From assembly GCA_016714785.1 (NCBI GenBank), contig JADKCC010000015.1, positions 1 to 64,000 on the forward strand: a stretch of 64,000 bases of DNA, given 5' to 3'. The translations under genes and the position numbers were made by a program. This document shows positions 1 to 9,450 of the stretch, one piece after another. Origin of the DNA: Saprospiraceae bacterium. GTDB taxonomy: Bacteria; Bacteroidota; Bacteroidia; Chitinophagales; Saprospiraceae. The first letter of the stretch is position 1, and the number at the start of each line of letters is the position of its first letter. Under the pieces are notes generated by a model. It worked only from the letters and a program-made list of their open reading frames with translations, did no database searches and was not told where the DNA came from.

Positions 1-100
1 GATATACGGCATATACCTTTTTGGGGATGAGCTCAGGATTAGGTCCAGTGACTTTAAATCCCCATATTTTTAGTATGATTCGGCTGATATATTTTAACAT
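1..100 (-). CDS. 1-acyl-sn-glycerol-3-phosphate acyltransferase-like protein, N-terminal part only
   Basis: Only the first 33 codons lie in the window; the gene starts with ATG at 100 on the minus strand and runs off the left edge. The peptide opens MLKYISRIILKIWGFKV and continues with TGPNPELIPKK, which resembles the start of small PlsC-type acyltransferases of Bacteroidota, where a hydrophobic start precedes a PHTSNWD-type catalytic motif. That motif would lie outside the window, so the family call is an inference from a short segment. The gene is divergent from the M16 peptidase. Confidence 0.5.
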   Translation of the reverse strand, partial: MLKYISRIILKIWGFKVTGPNPELIPKKVYAVY

Positions 101-547
101 TTATTATGAAAATTTGCAAAATGATATTATAATTATACTCAAAGTAAAATTATAACAAATGTAAACGGTAATTTAGTAAAAGTAGAAGTTTCATCTACTT
201 ATTTTTAATTTTTCTTCAAAACATCAAGTCAGAATTGATGACGTATCTATTCCTTTCGTATTTTCAAACTAAAGAACAATAAAACAACCTACAAAGTTAT
301 TGCTATAAAAACACCGATACAAATACTAAAATGGTGCTTTATGCTAATTTCAAAAAACATCTTATTGTTTTCAATATTTTGCATTTAAACAATACGACGT
401 GTTGGTCTTAAACTAACAATAAAAAAGACTCTAGAAAAATTGTTTATAAAATTTTGTCTATAACTTGTTCCTCATTAAAATAAAAGCCAATCGAAATAAG
501 TTATTATACTAATTTTTCATTATTTCACCACATAAAATTTTATTGCT
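101..547. other. AT-rich divergent intergenic region
   Basis: This stretch of 447 bp lies between the leftward acyltransferase start and the rightward M16 peptidase. It is strongly AT-rich and has stops in all frames. It presumably holds both promoters, but I see no complete TTTG/TAnnTTTG pair, no strong hairpin and no convincing small gene. Confidence 0.5.
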
Positions 548-3295
548 ATGCAAAAACGTTTTGTTTACTTAACACTTTTGTTGCTTTTACAGGTTAGCCA
601 AGTGACTTTATTTGGTCAAGACTTGCCTGCTGGCATCACCAAAGGTCCTTCTGTAGAAGGAATCTCTGAGTATAATCTCAAAAACGGACTGAAAGTACTT
701 CTTTTTCCAGATCCGTCTAAACCAACCATTACTGTCAATATCACTTATATGGTCGGTTCTCGACATGAAGGCTATGGCGAAACTGGTATGGCACACTTGT
801 TGGAGCACCTCGTTTTTAAAGGTACACCTAAACATCCAAACATTCCTCAAGAATTGACAGAACGAGGTGCCAGACCTAATGGAACCACTTGGTATGATAG
901 AACCAATTATTATGAATCTTTCAATGCAACTGATGAAAACCTTAAGTGGGCTTTGGATCTTGAGTCTGATAGAATGATCAATAGTTATATTGCAAAAAAG
1001 GACTTGGATAGTGAATTTTCAGTAGTTAGAAATGAATTTGAAAGTGGTGAAAATGATCCTTCTGGTGTGCTTATGGAAAGAGTGCTAAGTACAGCATACT
1101 TGTGGCACAATTATGGAAATAGTACTATTGGTGCCAGATCAGATATTGAAAATGTACCTATCGAACGATTACAAGCATTTTACAAAAAATATTATCAACC
1201 TGATAACGCTATTCTTACAGTCACTGGTAAGTTTGACCCAATCAAAACACTAAAATTGATTGATGAATATTTCAGCCCTATACCAAGACCAGATAGAAAA
1301 CTCGAAATCACATATACTAAAGAGCCTATACAAGACGGAGAAAGGCAAGTAATACTTAAGAGAACTGGTGATGTGCAAGTAGTAAGTTGTTCCTATCATA
1401 CAGCGCCTGGTTCACACAAAGATTTTGCTGCCATTTCTATTATAGATGAAATTCTATCAAATGAGCCGTCTGGTAGATTGTACAAATCCTTGGTAGAAAC
1501 CAAAAAGGCTTCTTATGTTTGGAGTTTTGCACCAAGTCTCAAAGAAAGTGGATTTATATATGTCAATACCACTTTAAGAAAAGAAGATAATCTCGAAGAA
1601 GCTAAAAATATAATGTTGACGACAATGGATAGCTTGAAATATATACAACCTACCAAGGAAGAGCTTGAGAGGGCAAGAGGACGCTTACTCAAACAATGGG
1701 AATTGGCATTTAATGCATCAGATAGAGTAGGTCTAAATATCAGTGAATACATAGCGCAGGGAGATTGGAGATTGTTTTTCAACTATAGAGATGCGCTAGA
1801 GAAAGTCACATTAGAAGATGTGGTCAACGCTGCAAGTACTTATTTTAAACCAGCCAATAGGACCATTGGTATATTTATTCCTGAAGAGAAACCTGACAGA
1901 GTAGAAATTCCATCCGCACCAGATTTAGCGGTACTTTTGGATGGATACAAAGGAAAAGCCTTGATCGCACAAGGAGAAGAGTTTGATCCATCTTTCGAAA
2001 ATATAGAAAAAAGAACCACCAAAGGAAAAGAGAAATCAGGATTAGCTGTAGCCTTATTACCAAAAGAAAATAGAGGTGATGCTGTCAATGCCAATATAAC
2101 TTTAAGATTTGGATCACCCACATCATTGGTAGGGAAATCACTTGTAGGTCGTATGACTGCTTCTATGATCGATAAGGGCACAAAATCTATGGGCAGACAA
2201 GCAATACAAGACAAATTGGATGAGATCAAAGCCAGGGTCAGTGTTTTCGGCGGACATACAAGTGTGACATTTAATGTAGAGACTACTAACCAAAACCTAA
2301 ATCAAGTGCTTGACTTAGTTGGTGATATGGCACAAAATCCAGCTTTTACACAAGATGAGTTTGACAAGTTGAAAAATGAAATGATCGCAGAAATGGAAGA
2401 GCAATTGTCAGATCCGCAAGCGATTGCTAGTAACAGAATCGACATCCTTACCAGTCCATATCCGAAGACTGATGTGAGATATGTGATGACCATGCAAGAA
2501 GAAATAGCATCTTTAAAAGCTGTGACACTAGATGATGTGAAAAAGTTTTATAAGGACAATTATGGCGCTGGTGAAGCAACCGCATCGATCGTTGGGGATT
2601 TTGACAAACCATCAGCAAATGCAAAATTGACCAAATATTTTGGAAACTGGAAAAGCCCATCAAAGTATGAGCGTATCACTTACCCATACAAAAGTGTTAA
2701 ACCAGTGGATGAAAATATCAACACTCCAGATAAAGCAAATGCTATGTTTTTTGCATCTTTACCACTACAAATCAATGATAGTCACCCTGATTATGCAGCT
2801 ATGGTAATAGGCAACTTTATGATAGGTGGTGGCTTTCTAAATTCTAGATTAGCCACCCGAATTCGTCAAAAGGAAGGCCTAAGTTATGGTGTGGGTTCAT
2901 GGTTTAGTGCGAGTAGTCAAGATGATTCTGGTGAGTTTGGATCGTATGCCATATATGCGCCAGAAAATAGAGACAAACTCCAGAAAGCTTATTTAGAAGA
3001 GATCAATAAAGTTAGAACTGAAGGTTTTACGCAGGAGGAGTTGGATGCTGCACGTTCAGGATGGATCCAAAGTCAGATGGTCAATAGAGCACAAGATAGA
3101 TCTTTGATAGGCAAATTATCCAACAATATGAGATTGCAAAGGGATATGATGTGGGACAAAGCACTAGAAGATAAAATAATGAAACTTACCGTTGCAGAAA
3201 TCAATCAAATCATGACAAAACATTTAGATACTTCAAAAATGGTATTTGTCAAAGCGGGAGATTTCGAGAAGGCATTTAAAGAAGCAAAACCCTAA
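548..3295 (+). CDS. M16 family zinc metallopeptidase (insulinase/pitrilysin type), secreted
   Basis: A signal peptide (MQKRFVYLTLLLLLQVSQVT, then LFGQ) is followed by two M16 halves. The first half carries the inverted zinc motif H83-LL-E86-H87 and a downstream VVRNEFE segment whose E163 fits the third zinc ligand. The second half (from about residue 500) lacks HxxEH and contains the R/Y-type segment GLSYGVGSWF near residue 780, as expected for the inactive M16_C partner. At 915 residues it matches the tandem M16 architecture common in Bacteroidota. It probably degrades peptides in the periplasm or at the outer membrane. It stands alone, and a hairpin terminator follows at 3451. Confidence 0.9.
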   Translation: MQKRFVYLTLLLLLQVSQVTLFGQDLPAGITKGPSVEGISEYNLKNGLKVLLFPDPSKPTITVNITYMVGSRHEGYGETGMAHLLEHLVFKGTPKHPNIPQELTERGARPNGTTWYDRTNYYESFNATDENLKWALDLESDRMINSYIAKKDLDSEFSVVRNEFESGENDPSGVLMERVLSTAYLWHNYGNSTIGARSDIENVPIERLQAFYKKYYQPDNAILTVTGKFDPIKTLKLIDEYFSPIPRPDRKLEITYTKEPIQDGERQVILKRTGDVQVVSCSYHTAPGSHKDFAAISIIDEILSNEPSGRLYKSLVETKKASYVWSFAPSLKESGFIYVNTTLRKEDNLEEAKNIMLTTMDSLKYIQPTKEELERARGRLLKQWELAFNASDRVGLNISEYIAQGDWRLFFNYRDALEKVTLEDVVNAASTYFKPANRTIGIFIPEEKPDRVEIPSAPDLAVLLDGYKGKALIAQGEEFDPSFENIEKRTTKGKEKSGLAVALLPKENRGDAVNANITLRFGSPTSLVGKSLVGRMTASMIDKGTKSMGRQAIQDKLDEIKARVSVFGGHTSVTFNVETTNQNLNQVLDLVGDMAQNPAFTQDEFDKLKNEMIAEMEEQLSDPQAIASNRIDILTSPYPKTDVRYVMTMQEEIASLKAVTLDDVKKFYKDNYGAGEATASIVGDFDKPSANAKLTKYFGNWKSPSKYERITYPYKSVKPVDENINTPDKANAMFFASLPLQINDSHPDYAAMVIGNFMIGGGFLNSRLATRIRQKEGLSYGVGSWFSASSQDDSGEFGSYAIYAPENRDKLQKAYLEEINKVRTEGFTQEELDAARSGWIQSQMVNRAQDRSLIGKLSNNMRLQRDMMWDKALEDKIMKLTVAEINQIMTKHLDTSKMVFVKAGDFEKAFKEAKP

Positions 3296-3376
3296 TTTGA
3301 AATGCAATAGAATGTCTTAAATTTTACTAAACTATTTCAAAACAGATAAAATAGTAGGATTTCAATTAATTAATTA

Positions 3377-3450
3377 CCCACCCCCCGCGAACACTAAAAA
3401 ACACACCAACAAACCCGCCCCCCCCCCCACCCCGCGGGCCCCCAGGCGGC
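3377..3450. repeat. C-rich, T-poor low-complexity tract
   Basis: From 3377 to 3450 the plus strand is almost only C and A with a few G; a single T occurs (3395) and one run has 11 consecutive C (3418-3428). This is very unlike the AT-rich surroundings. It lies just 5' of a terminator hairpin in a convergent intergenic gap. It could be a natural homopurine/homopyrimidine tract, but a read-end or consensus artefact is at least as likely. Confidence 0.6.
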
Positions 3451-3486
3451 AAAATGCCCTTTTGTTGACTAACATAAGGGCATTTT
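3451..3486. terminator. Intrinsic terminator hairpin shared by convergent genes
   Basis: The arm AAAATGCCCTT (3451-3461) pairs perfectly with AAGGGCATTTT (3476-3486) across a 14-nt loop. A-rich and T-rich flanks allow it to work for the M16 gene from the left and for the YqeY-like gene from the right. Confidence 0.75.
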
Positions 3487-3566
3487 TAGTTTTAGAATAA
3501 TAGTTTACCAACATTAATAGGCTAGTGACACTATGATATTTACTTTATTAAACTAAGTCTTGGCAC

Positions 3567-4013
3567 TTATCCCAACAATTCTTTTACCATTGTTGCGATC
3601 ACCTTACCTTCTGCTTTACCAGCTAGTCTTTGATTAGCCAAGCCGATAACTTTACCCATATCTTTGCCTGAAGTAGCACCTGTCTCTTCGATGATAGCTG
3701 TTAAAGCGGCTTTCAGTTCATTAGCAGACAGTTGTTCAGGAAGATATTTTTGGATGATGGCTATCTCTTCTCTTTCTGTCACAGCAAGATCTTCTCTACC
3801 TTGTTTGTTGTAAATATCTAAAGAATCTTGACGTTGTTTGACCAATTTTTGTAACAATTTTATTTCTGCATCTTCATTCAATTCATTACCACTACCATCC
3901 GTTTTGAATAATAGAATAGCTGCTTTGATGGCTCTAACAGATCTAAGTGCAGCTTGATCTTTATTTTTCATAGCTTCTTTAAGATCGTTTGCTATTTGGA
4001 TTTCGAGACTCAT
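3567..4013 (-). CDS. GatB/YqeY domain-containing protein
   Basis: This 148-residue protein matches the stand-alone YqeY family in length and in the segments MSLEIQIANDLKEAMKNKD near the start and GKDMGKVIGLANQRLAGKA near the end. The fold resembles the tRNA-binding tail of GatB. The exact role is unsettled; a link to tRNA-dependent amidation is assumed from homology only. It follows rsmA by 10 bp on the same strand and is probably co-transcribed with it. Confidence 0.88.
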   Translation of the reverse strand: MSLEIQIANDLKEAMKNKDQAALRSVRAIKAAILLFKTDGSGNELNEDAEIKLLQKLVKQRQDSLDIYNKQGREDLAVTEREEIAIIQKYLPEQLSANELKAALTAIIEETGATSGKDMGKVIGLANQRLAGKAEGKVIATMVKELLG

Positions 4014-4023
4014 ATTTATAAAT

Positions 4024-4800
4024 TTACTGATTATTTAATTTGGATAATTTTAATGTAATATCAACAAAATCTTGTACACTTAGTTGCTCAGGTCTTTGAG
4101 TAAAGTATGGGTCTTCCATTAAAGATTCTTCTTTAAACAATGGTTTTAAGGTATTCCTTAACATTTTTCTACGTTGATTAAATGCAGTTTTCACCACATT
4201 TCTAAATAGTCTATCATCACATGGAAGGGTATAATTCTCTTTCCTTACCAGTCTGATAACACTAGATTGTACCTTGGGCGGTGGACTAAAAGAATTAGGT
4301 GCTACATCTATGATCGTCTTGCCTTCATAATATGCTTGTACCAATACACTGATGACACCATACGTTTTGGATCCTGGAGGTGCGACTACTCTGTCGGCCA
4401 CTTCTTTTTGGAACATACCCACCATTTCTGGGACAAGTTCTTTGGTGTTGACCATTTTAAAAAGTATCTGCGACGAAATATTGTATGGGTAATTGCCTAT
4501 CATCAAAAAAGGCTGACCATCGAATACTTTGTGCATGTTTAACTTCAAAAAATCCAAAAAAATGATTTGATTTTCTGCCAGTATTTTATTGGTAGTGAGG
4601 AAATGCACCATGTCTTGATCTGCTTCAACTACCTTTAAATTGGTATCTTGTTTAACAAGGTATTTTGTTAATACACCTTTACCTGGCCCTATTTCAAGGA
4701 TATTTTTGATTTCACTAGCCATTTCGAGACTATTGGCTATGCTTTCAGCTATGGATTCATTGACCAAAAAATGTTGTCCAAAGGATTTTTTTGCTTTCAT
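4024..4800 (-). CDS. rsmA: 16S rRNA (adenine(1518)-N(6)/adenine(1519)-N(6))-dimethyltransferase RsmA/KsgA
   Basis: RsmA dimethylates two adjacent adenines in the 3' hairpin of 16S rRNA late in 30S assembly, using S-adenosylmethionine. The sequence shows the family start KKSFGQHFLV, the SAM-binding loop EIGPGKGVLTKYL near residue 37 and the catalytic NYPYNISS motif near residue 100. The length of 258 residues is normal. It lies between the ABC permease gene (102 bp upstream) and the YqeY-like gene (10 bp downstream), all on the minus strand. Confidence 0.95.
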   Translation of the reverse strand: MKAKKSFGQHFLVNESIAESIANSLEMASEIKNILEIGPGKGVLTKYLVKQDTNLKVVEADQDMVHFLTTNKILAENQIIFLDFLKLNMHKVFDGQPFLMIGNYPYNISSQILFKMVNTKELVPEMVGMFQKEVADRVVAPPGSKTYGVISVLVQAYYEGKTIIDVAPNSFSPPPKVQSSVIRLVRKENYTLPCDDRLFRNVVKTAFNQRRKMLRNTLKPLFKEESLMEDPYFTQRPEQLSVQDFVDITLKLSKLNNQ

Positions 4801-4902
4801 ACCACAAAAGTACGATTATTATTCATCCAATTATTGCCAATACTAATTTCTTTAATAGGCCAAATGCGTAAAGCAATACCAATCGTTGCAACATTTAGTG
4901 GT

Positions 4903-6222
4903 TTATCCCTTATAGAAAACCCATTTTGCGAGTTCCTTAAAGCTTGCTTTTTTGCCGTACATCAAGATACCTACTCTATATATCCTCGCAGCAAGCCATA
5001 CTACCAAGACACTAAAGATAATCAAAGATACTACAGAGATAGCAATCTGCCACCAAGGTGGGTCAAATGGGAGTCTGACAGGCATGACTATTGATGACAA
5101 TAATGGTATCATACTAGACCATACAGCTAGGCTACTATCGGGTGCATTGACTGCACTGATACCGATATACATTGAAAACATCAAAGGCATCATCACAGGC
5201 AACGTCAAAGAGTTTGCATCGTTGATGTCTTCGCCGACAGCAGACCCTATGGCTGCAAATATCGCAGAATATGCAAAATAACCGCCAAGAAAATAAAAAA
5301 GAGTAAGTGGTAAAATGAGCCACCAATTCATGGATTTAAGCTCAAAAAAAACCTGACTTATTTTGTCTTGTGAAGACAGCGCCATCTGATCTATTGGCAT
5401 ATCGTTTGTAGCGAGAGAACCTATTCCATCAGCATTGACACCAAATAACGCAGCACCAATAATGTATATCAATGGCATTAATATTAACCATATACCAATC
5501 TGCGTAAGCCCTACTAAGCCTACACCTATCACTTTCCCCATCATAAGTTCGAATGGTTTTAGTGAAGATATGAGTACTTCTACAATACGATTTATTTTTT
5601 CTTCCATCACAGATCGCATTACTTGCATCCCGTAAAAAAGAATGATAAAAAACATAGCATATCCTACTACACCACCAAGAACAGAACTTACTACATTGGT
5701 TATGGAACTTATTTTTTTGTCTTCTAGGATGGTAACAGGTATCGATGAAACATCAGTATCCAAATTTTTAAGCATGGTCTCATCTATATTTAATTTCTTC
5801 AGCTTGTAATTTCTGATTTTTTTACCAATAGCTTTGTCGATAGCAAAACTTTCATCCATAGCTAGTGGCTTATCTGCATGGTATTTGTATGAATATTTTG
5901 AAGCTAAAGAATCAGTAAGCGCTGGAATTTCTATGATTCCATTGATTTTTTTTGCTTTATACAATTCTTTTTGGGCTTCAAGGCTTTCATTACTAAAACT
6001 AAAAGTAAGATTGTCTCTTGATATCAATTCCTTTTCCAATAGATTGGTTGGCTCAAAGACGTTAATAGTTTTTGCCTTGTCTGATCCTGTGCTCATTACG
6101 AATACCACTGCGGCCATAAATACTAATATGCCCAATGGTGTAAGTAATGTAGTAAGGATAAACGTTTTATTTTTGACTCTCGTGAGATATTCTCGCTGAG
6201 TGACTAACCATATTTTATTCAT
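4903..6222 (-). CDS. ABC-2 type transporter permease (NatB-like)
   Basis: The 439-residue protein starts with the typical MNKIWLVTQREYLTRVKNKTF segment. It has one membrane helix near residues 25-45, a large extracytoplasmic domain to about residue 180, then five or six further helices. This is the NatB/ABC-2 layout with a long first loop. Its start overlaps the stop of the ATPase gene by 8 bp, so the two genes form one exporter. The substrate cannot be told from sequence; sodium or drug export are options in this family. Confidence 0.9.
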   Translation of the reverse strand: MNKIWLVTQREYLTRVKNKTFILTTLLTPLGILVFMAAVVFVMSTGSDKAKTINVFEPTNLLEKELISRDNLTFSFSNESLEAQKELYKAKKINGIIEIPALTDSLASKYSYKYHADKPLAMDESFAIDKAIGKKIRNYKLKKLNIDETMLKNLDTDVSSIPVTILEDKKISSITNVVSSVLGGVVGYAMFFIILFYGMQVMRSVMEEKINRIVEVLISSLKPFELMMGKVIGVGLVGLTQIGIWLILMPLIYIIGAALFGVNADGIGSLATNDMPIDQMALSSQDKISQVFFELKSMNWWLILPLTLFYFLGGYFAYSAIFAAIGSAVGEDINDANSLTLPVMMPLMFSMYIGISAVNAPDSSLAVWSSMIPLLSSIVMPVRLPFDPPWWQIAISVVSLIIFSVLVVWLAARIYRVGILMYGKKASFKELAKWVFYKG

Positions 6223-7123
6223 TGCTTGATGCTACTTTAGTGATAAAAATTTCATTGAGAGAAGGTAATATCTCATTGAAACTAATAATATTTACATTAT
6301 GGCTGATTAATCCTTTTAGCAGGTCATTGGATGATTGTCCATTTTGTGCTTTAAATATGATTTCATTGCCCATTGCGCTGATAATATCGTATCCAGCAGA
6401 ATTCAATTGTGAAGATAAATCACCACTATATTTGACGCTAAATTTATGCTCTTTAAAGTCATTTTTTATGGCATTGACACCACCATACAATAGAATTTTA
6501 CCTTTATTAATCAAAACGATATCTTCGCATATCTCTTCTACCTGCTCCATCCTGTGTGTAGAAAATAAAATACTGGCTCCTTTTTCTTTAAGCTGGTATA
6601 TCTCATCTTTGATTAGATTAGCGTTGATAGGATCAAGACCAGAAAATGGTTCGTCAAGTATGATCAGACTTGGATCATGAACGATGGTGGCAATAAACTG
6701 GACTTTCTGGCTCATTCCTTTAGATAGATCGCCTATCTTCTTATCCCACCAACTAAGGATATCGAACTTTTCCAACCACGTCTTTAGTTTGATTTTGGCT
6801 TCTCTGTTGCTGAGCCCTTTGAGTTGTGCAAGATATAATAATTGTTCACCTACCTTCATTTTTTTATACAACCCTCTTTCTTCGGGCATGTAACCTATTT
6901 CATTGGGATGAAGGTGATTTAGTGGATGACCATTTAAAAATACCTTGCCTGTGTCTGCTGCAGTAATTGTCGTAATGATCCGTATGAGAGATGTTTTACC
7001 AGCACCATTGGGACCTAATAGCCCAAAAATAGAACCTGCTTTGACATCAAAACTGACATCGTTTACGGCTATGTGATTGGCATAAGCTTTGACTACGTTT
7101 TGTAGTGATAATACATTCATCAT
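6215..7123 (-). CDS. ABC transporter ATP-binding protein (NatA-like)
   Basis: All nucleotide-binding motifs are present: Walker A GPNGAGKT (37-44), signature LSKGMSQ (133-139, a variant of LSGGQ), Walker B LIILDEP (153-159) and a switch histidine in LFSTHRMEQVEE. The 302-residue length includes the C-terminal extension of about 80 residues typical for ABC-2 exporters. It is the first gene of the exporter pair; a perfect -7 box lies 20 bp upstream. Either of two adjacent ATG codons could be the start. Confidence 0.93.
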   Translation of the reverse strand: MMNVLSLQNVVKAYANHIAVNDVSFDVKAGSIFGLLGPNGAGKTSLIRIITTITAADTGKVFLNGHPLNHLHPNEIGYMPEERGLYKKMKVGEQLLYLAQLKGLSNREAKIKLKTWLEKFDILSWWDKKIGDLSKGMSQKVQFIATIVHDPSLIILDEPFSGLDPINANLIKDEIYQLKEKGASILFSTHRMEQVEEICEDIVLINKGKILLYGGVNAIKNDFKEHKFSVKYSGDLSSQLNSAGYDIISAMGNEIIFKAQNGQSSNDLLKGLISHNVNIISFNEILPSLNEIFITKVASSNE

Positions 7124-7142
7124 TGTTTTGTTGATTCTTGGT

Positions 7143-7150
7143 CAAAGATA
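7143..7150 (-). promoter_or_regulatory. Putative -7 box for the ABC exporter genes
   Basis: Read on the minus strand this is TATCTTTG, an exact match to the Bacteroidota TAnnTTTG box, placed 20 bp before the ATG. No good TTTG lies at the usual spacing, so only the -7 element is supported. Confidence 0.45.
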
Positions 7151-7323
7151 TGTATTAAATTGCCAAATCTGAAAAATGTTTCGACAAACAATGGAATATT
7201 TATGATGTAGGTAGTGATTATACTACCATTTTATTGCTCAATGCAAAAGATTTTATGATCATTGTAGAAGTAGGTATGTTTTTAACATTAGCTTGCCAAA
7301 ATATGCTTGTATTTTAATAAACA

Positions 7324-9399
7324 TCAGACGCTATTTCCTTTGATCATCAATTTCAGAATCTCTGAGGCTGCTTCTGAAATGATTGTACCTGGGCCGAAAA
7401 CAGCAGCTACACCTTGATCATACAAATATTGATAATCTTGTGGAGGGATGACACCACCAACGATTACAATTATATCGTCTCTGTTTATTTCTTTTAGTGC
7501 AGCTATGGTATCTGGAACTAAAGTTTTATGGCCTGCTGCTAGTGATGATATACCTAAGATATGGACATCATTTTCTGCCGCTTGCCTGGCAGCTTCTTCT
7601 GGCGTCTGGAATAAAGGACCCATATCCACATCAAAACCTAAATCTGCAAAACTAGTAGCAATGATTTTTGCTCCTCTATCGTGACCATCTTGTCCGAGCT
7701 TTGCGATCATGATCCGTGGTCTTCTGCCTTCGAGTGTGGCAAACTGATCAGAAAGTGCCAAAGCTTCTGAAAATTTCTTATCCATATTTATCTCCTTTGC
7801 ATATACGCCTGTGATCGTTCTATTGGTGGCAGTATATCGGCCAAAAACTTCTTCCATCGCCATAGATATCTCTCCTAAAGTAGCTCTTTGTCGTGCTGCT
7901 TCAATAGCCAGTGCTAATAAATTACCTTCACCAGACTTTGCACAATCAGTGAGTTTTGTTAAAGAAACTTTTACTTTATCATTATTGCGTGAAGCTTTTA
8001 TTTGGTTAATTCTATTGATTTGTTCTATCCTAACTTTGGAATTGTCAACTTTCAAAATATCAAGCTCAGATTCTTCATCTTTTACATATAGATTTACGCC
8101 AATAATATGCTCATTCCCACTATCTATCCTTGCTTGTTTCGCAGCAGCAGCTTCTTCTATCCGCATTTTAGGAATTCCTGCTTCAATAGCTGAAGTCATA
8201 CCACCTAGCGATTCTACTTCTTTGATGTGTTTCCAAGCTTTTTCTACTAATTCGTTGGTAAGTGTCTCCACATAATAAGCGCCGCCCAAAGGATCTACAG
8301 CAGAAAGGATATTCATTTCCGTTTGCAAATATTTTTGGGTATCACGAGCTATTTTTGCGGAAAAATCAGTTGGCAATGCGATGGCCTCATCTAGAGAATT
8401 GGTATGTAAGGATTGAGTACCACCAAAAACAGCTGCCATGGCTTCGATACAAGTCCTAGAGATATTATTAAAAGGATCTTGCGCTGTTAGGCTATATCCT
8501 GATGTTTGGCAATGTGTGCGTAGTGCCAAGGTTTTCGGATTTTTAGCACCAAAATCTGATACTAATTTAGCCCAAAGTAAACGACCAGCGCGCATCTTGG
8601 CGATTTCCATAAAAAAATTCATACCAATGCCCCAAAAAAACGAAAACCTAGATACAAAACTGTCGATGTCTAATCCAGCTTTTAATCCTGCCCTTATGTA
8701 CTCTACACCATCTGCGAGTGTATAGGCTAGTTCAATATCTGCAGGAGCTCCTGCTTCATGCATGTGATATCCACTTATAGAGATACTATTGAATTTAGGC
8801 ATATTGGCAGCTGTAAATCCAAAGATATCAGAAATAATTCTCACGGAAGGTCCAGGTGGATAGATATAGGTATTTCTAACCATAAATTCCTTCAATATAT
8901 CATTTTGTATTGTCCCAGTCAATTTATCCATAGAGACACCTTGTTCTTCAGCAGCCACGATAAAGAAAGCCAAAATCGGAATTACAGCGCCGTTCATTGT
9001 CATAGATACTGACATCTCATCTAGTGGTATGCCGTCAAACAAAATTTTCATATCTTCTACAGTATCAATCGCTACGCCAGCCATACCTACATCTCCAGGC
9101 ACTCTTGGATGGTCAGAATCATACCCTCTATGCGTTGCCAAATCAAAAGCCACGGAGAGACCTTTTTGTCCAGCTGCTAGGTTACGCCTATAGAAGGCAT
9201 TACTCTCTTGCGCAGTAGAAAAGCCTGCATATTGGCGTATTGTCCATGGTGAAGTGAGATACATTGTAGAATACGGTCCTCTTAAATAGGGTGGCATACC
9301 AGCTTGAAAACCAATATGAGGGATATTTATTAAGTCTTCCCTTCCATACTTTTCCTTTAAAAGTATCCCTTCTGGTGATATGACCTTTTTGTGTGCCAT
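7324..9399 (-). CDS. Methylmalonyl-CoA mutase, cobalamin-binding catalytic subunit
   Basis: This enzyme interconverts (R)-methylmalonyl-CoA and succinyl-CoA with adenosylcobalamin, linking propionate to the TCA cycle. The N-terminal TIM barrel contains the CoA- and substrate-binding segment TIRQYAGFSTAQESNAFYRR near residue 53 and DLATHRGYDSDHP. The C-terminal B12 domain has the DxHxxG motif with D571, H573 (cobalt ligand) and G576. At 691 residues it corresponds to the catalytic chain. No gene for the non-catalytic small chain lies next to it, so it may work as a homodimer or pair with a subunit encoded elsewhere. A promoter is visible immediately upstream. Confidence 0.95.
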   Translation of the reverse strand: MAHKKVISPEGILLKEKYGREDLINIPHIGFQAGMPPYLRGPYSTMYLTSPWTIRQYAGFSTAQESNAFYRRNLAAGQKGLSVAFDLATHRGYDSDHPRVPGDVGMAGVAIDTVEDMKILFDGIPLDEMSVSMTMNGAVIPILAFFIVAAEEQGVSMDKLTGTIQNDILKEFMVRNTYIYPPGPSVRIISDIFGFTAANMPKFNSISISGYHMHEAGAPADIELAYTLADGVEYIRAGLKAGLDIDSFVSRFSFFWGIGMNFFMEIAKMRAGRLLWAKLVSDFGAKNPKTLALRTHCQTSGYSLTAQDPFNNISRTCIEAMAAVFGGTQSLHTNSLDEAIALPTDFSAKIARDTQKYLQTEMNILSAVDPLGGAYYVETLTNELVEKAWKHIKEVESLGGMTSAIEAGIPKMRIEEAAAAKQARIDSGNEHIIGVNLYVKDEESELDILKVDNSKVRIEQINRINQIKASRNNDKVKVSLTKLTDCAKSGEGNLLALAIEAARQRATLGEISMAMEEVFGRYTATNRTITGVYAKEINMDKKFSEALALSDQFATLEGRRPRIMIAKLGQDGHDRGAKIIATSFADLGFDVDMGPLFQTPEEAARQAAENDVHILGISSLAAGHKTLVPDTIAALKEINRDDIIVIVGGVIPPQDYQYLYDQGVAAVFGPGTIISEAASEILKLMIKGNSV

Positions 9400-9418
9400 T
9401 TAAAATCTATTAAAATGG

Positions 9419-9450
9419 TAAAGTTACATCTCAAAAGATTGTAAAACAAA
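9419..9450 (-). promoter_or_regulatory. Putative promoter of the methylmalonyl-CoA mutase gene
   Basis: On the minus strand TTTG (plus positions 9447-9450) is followed after 20 nt by TAACTTTA (9419-9426), one base off the TAnnTTTG consensus. Transcription would begin near 9412, leaving a leader of only about 12 nt before the ATG at 9399. Confidence 0.5.
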
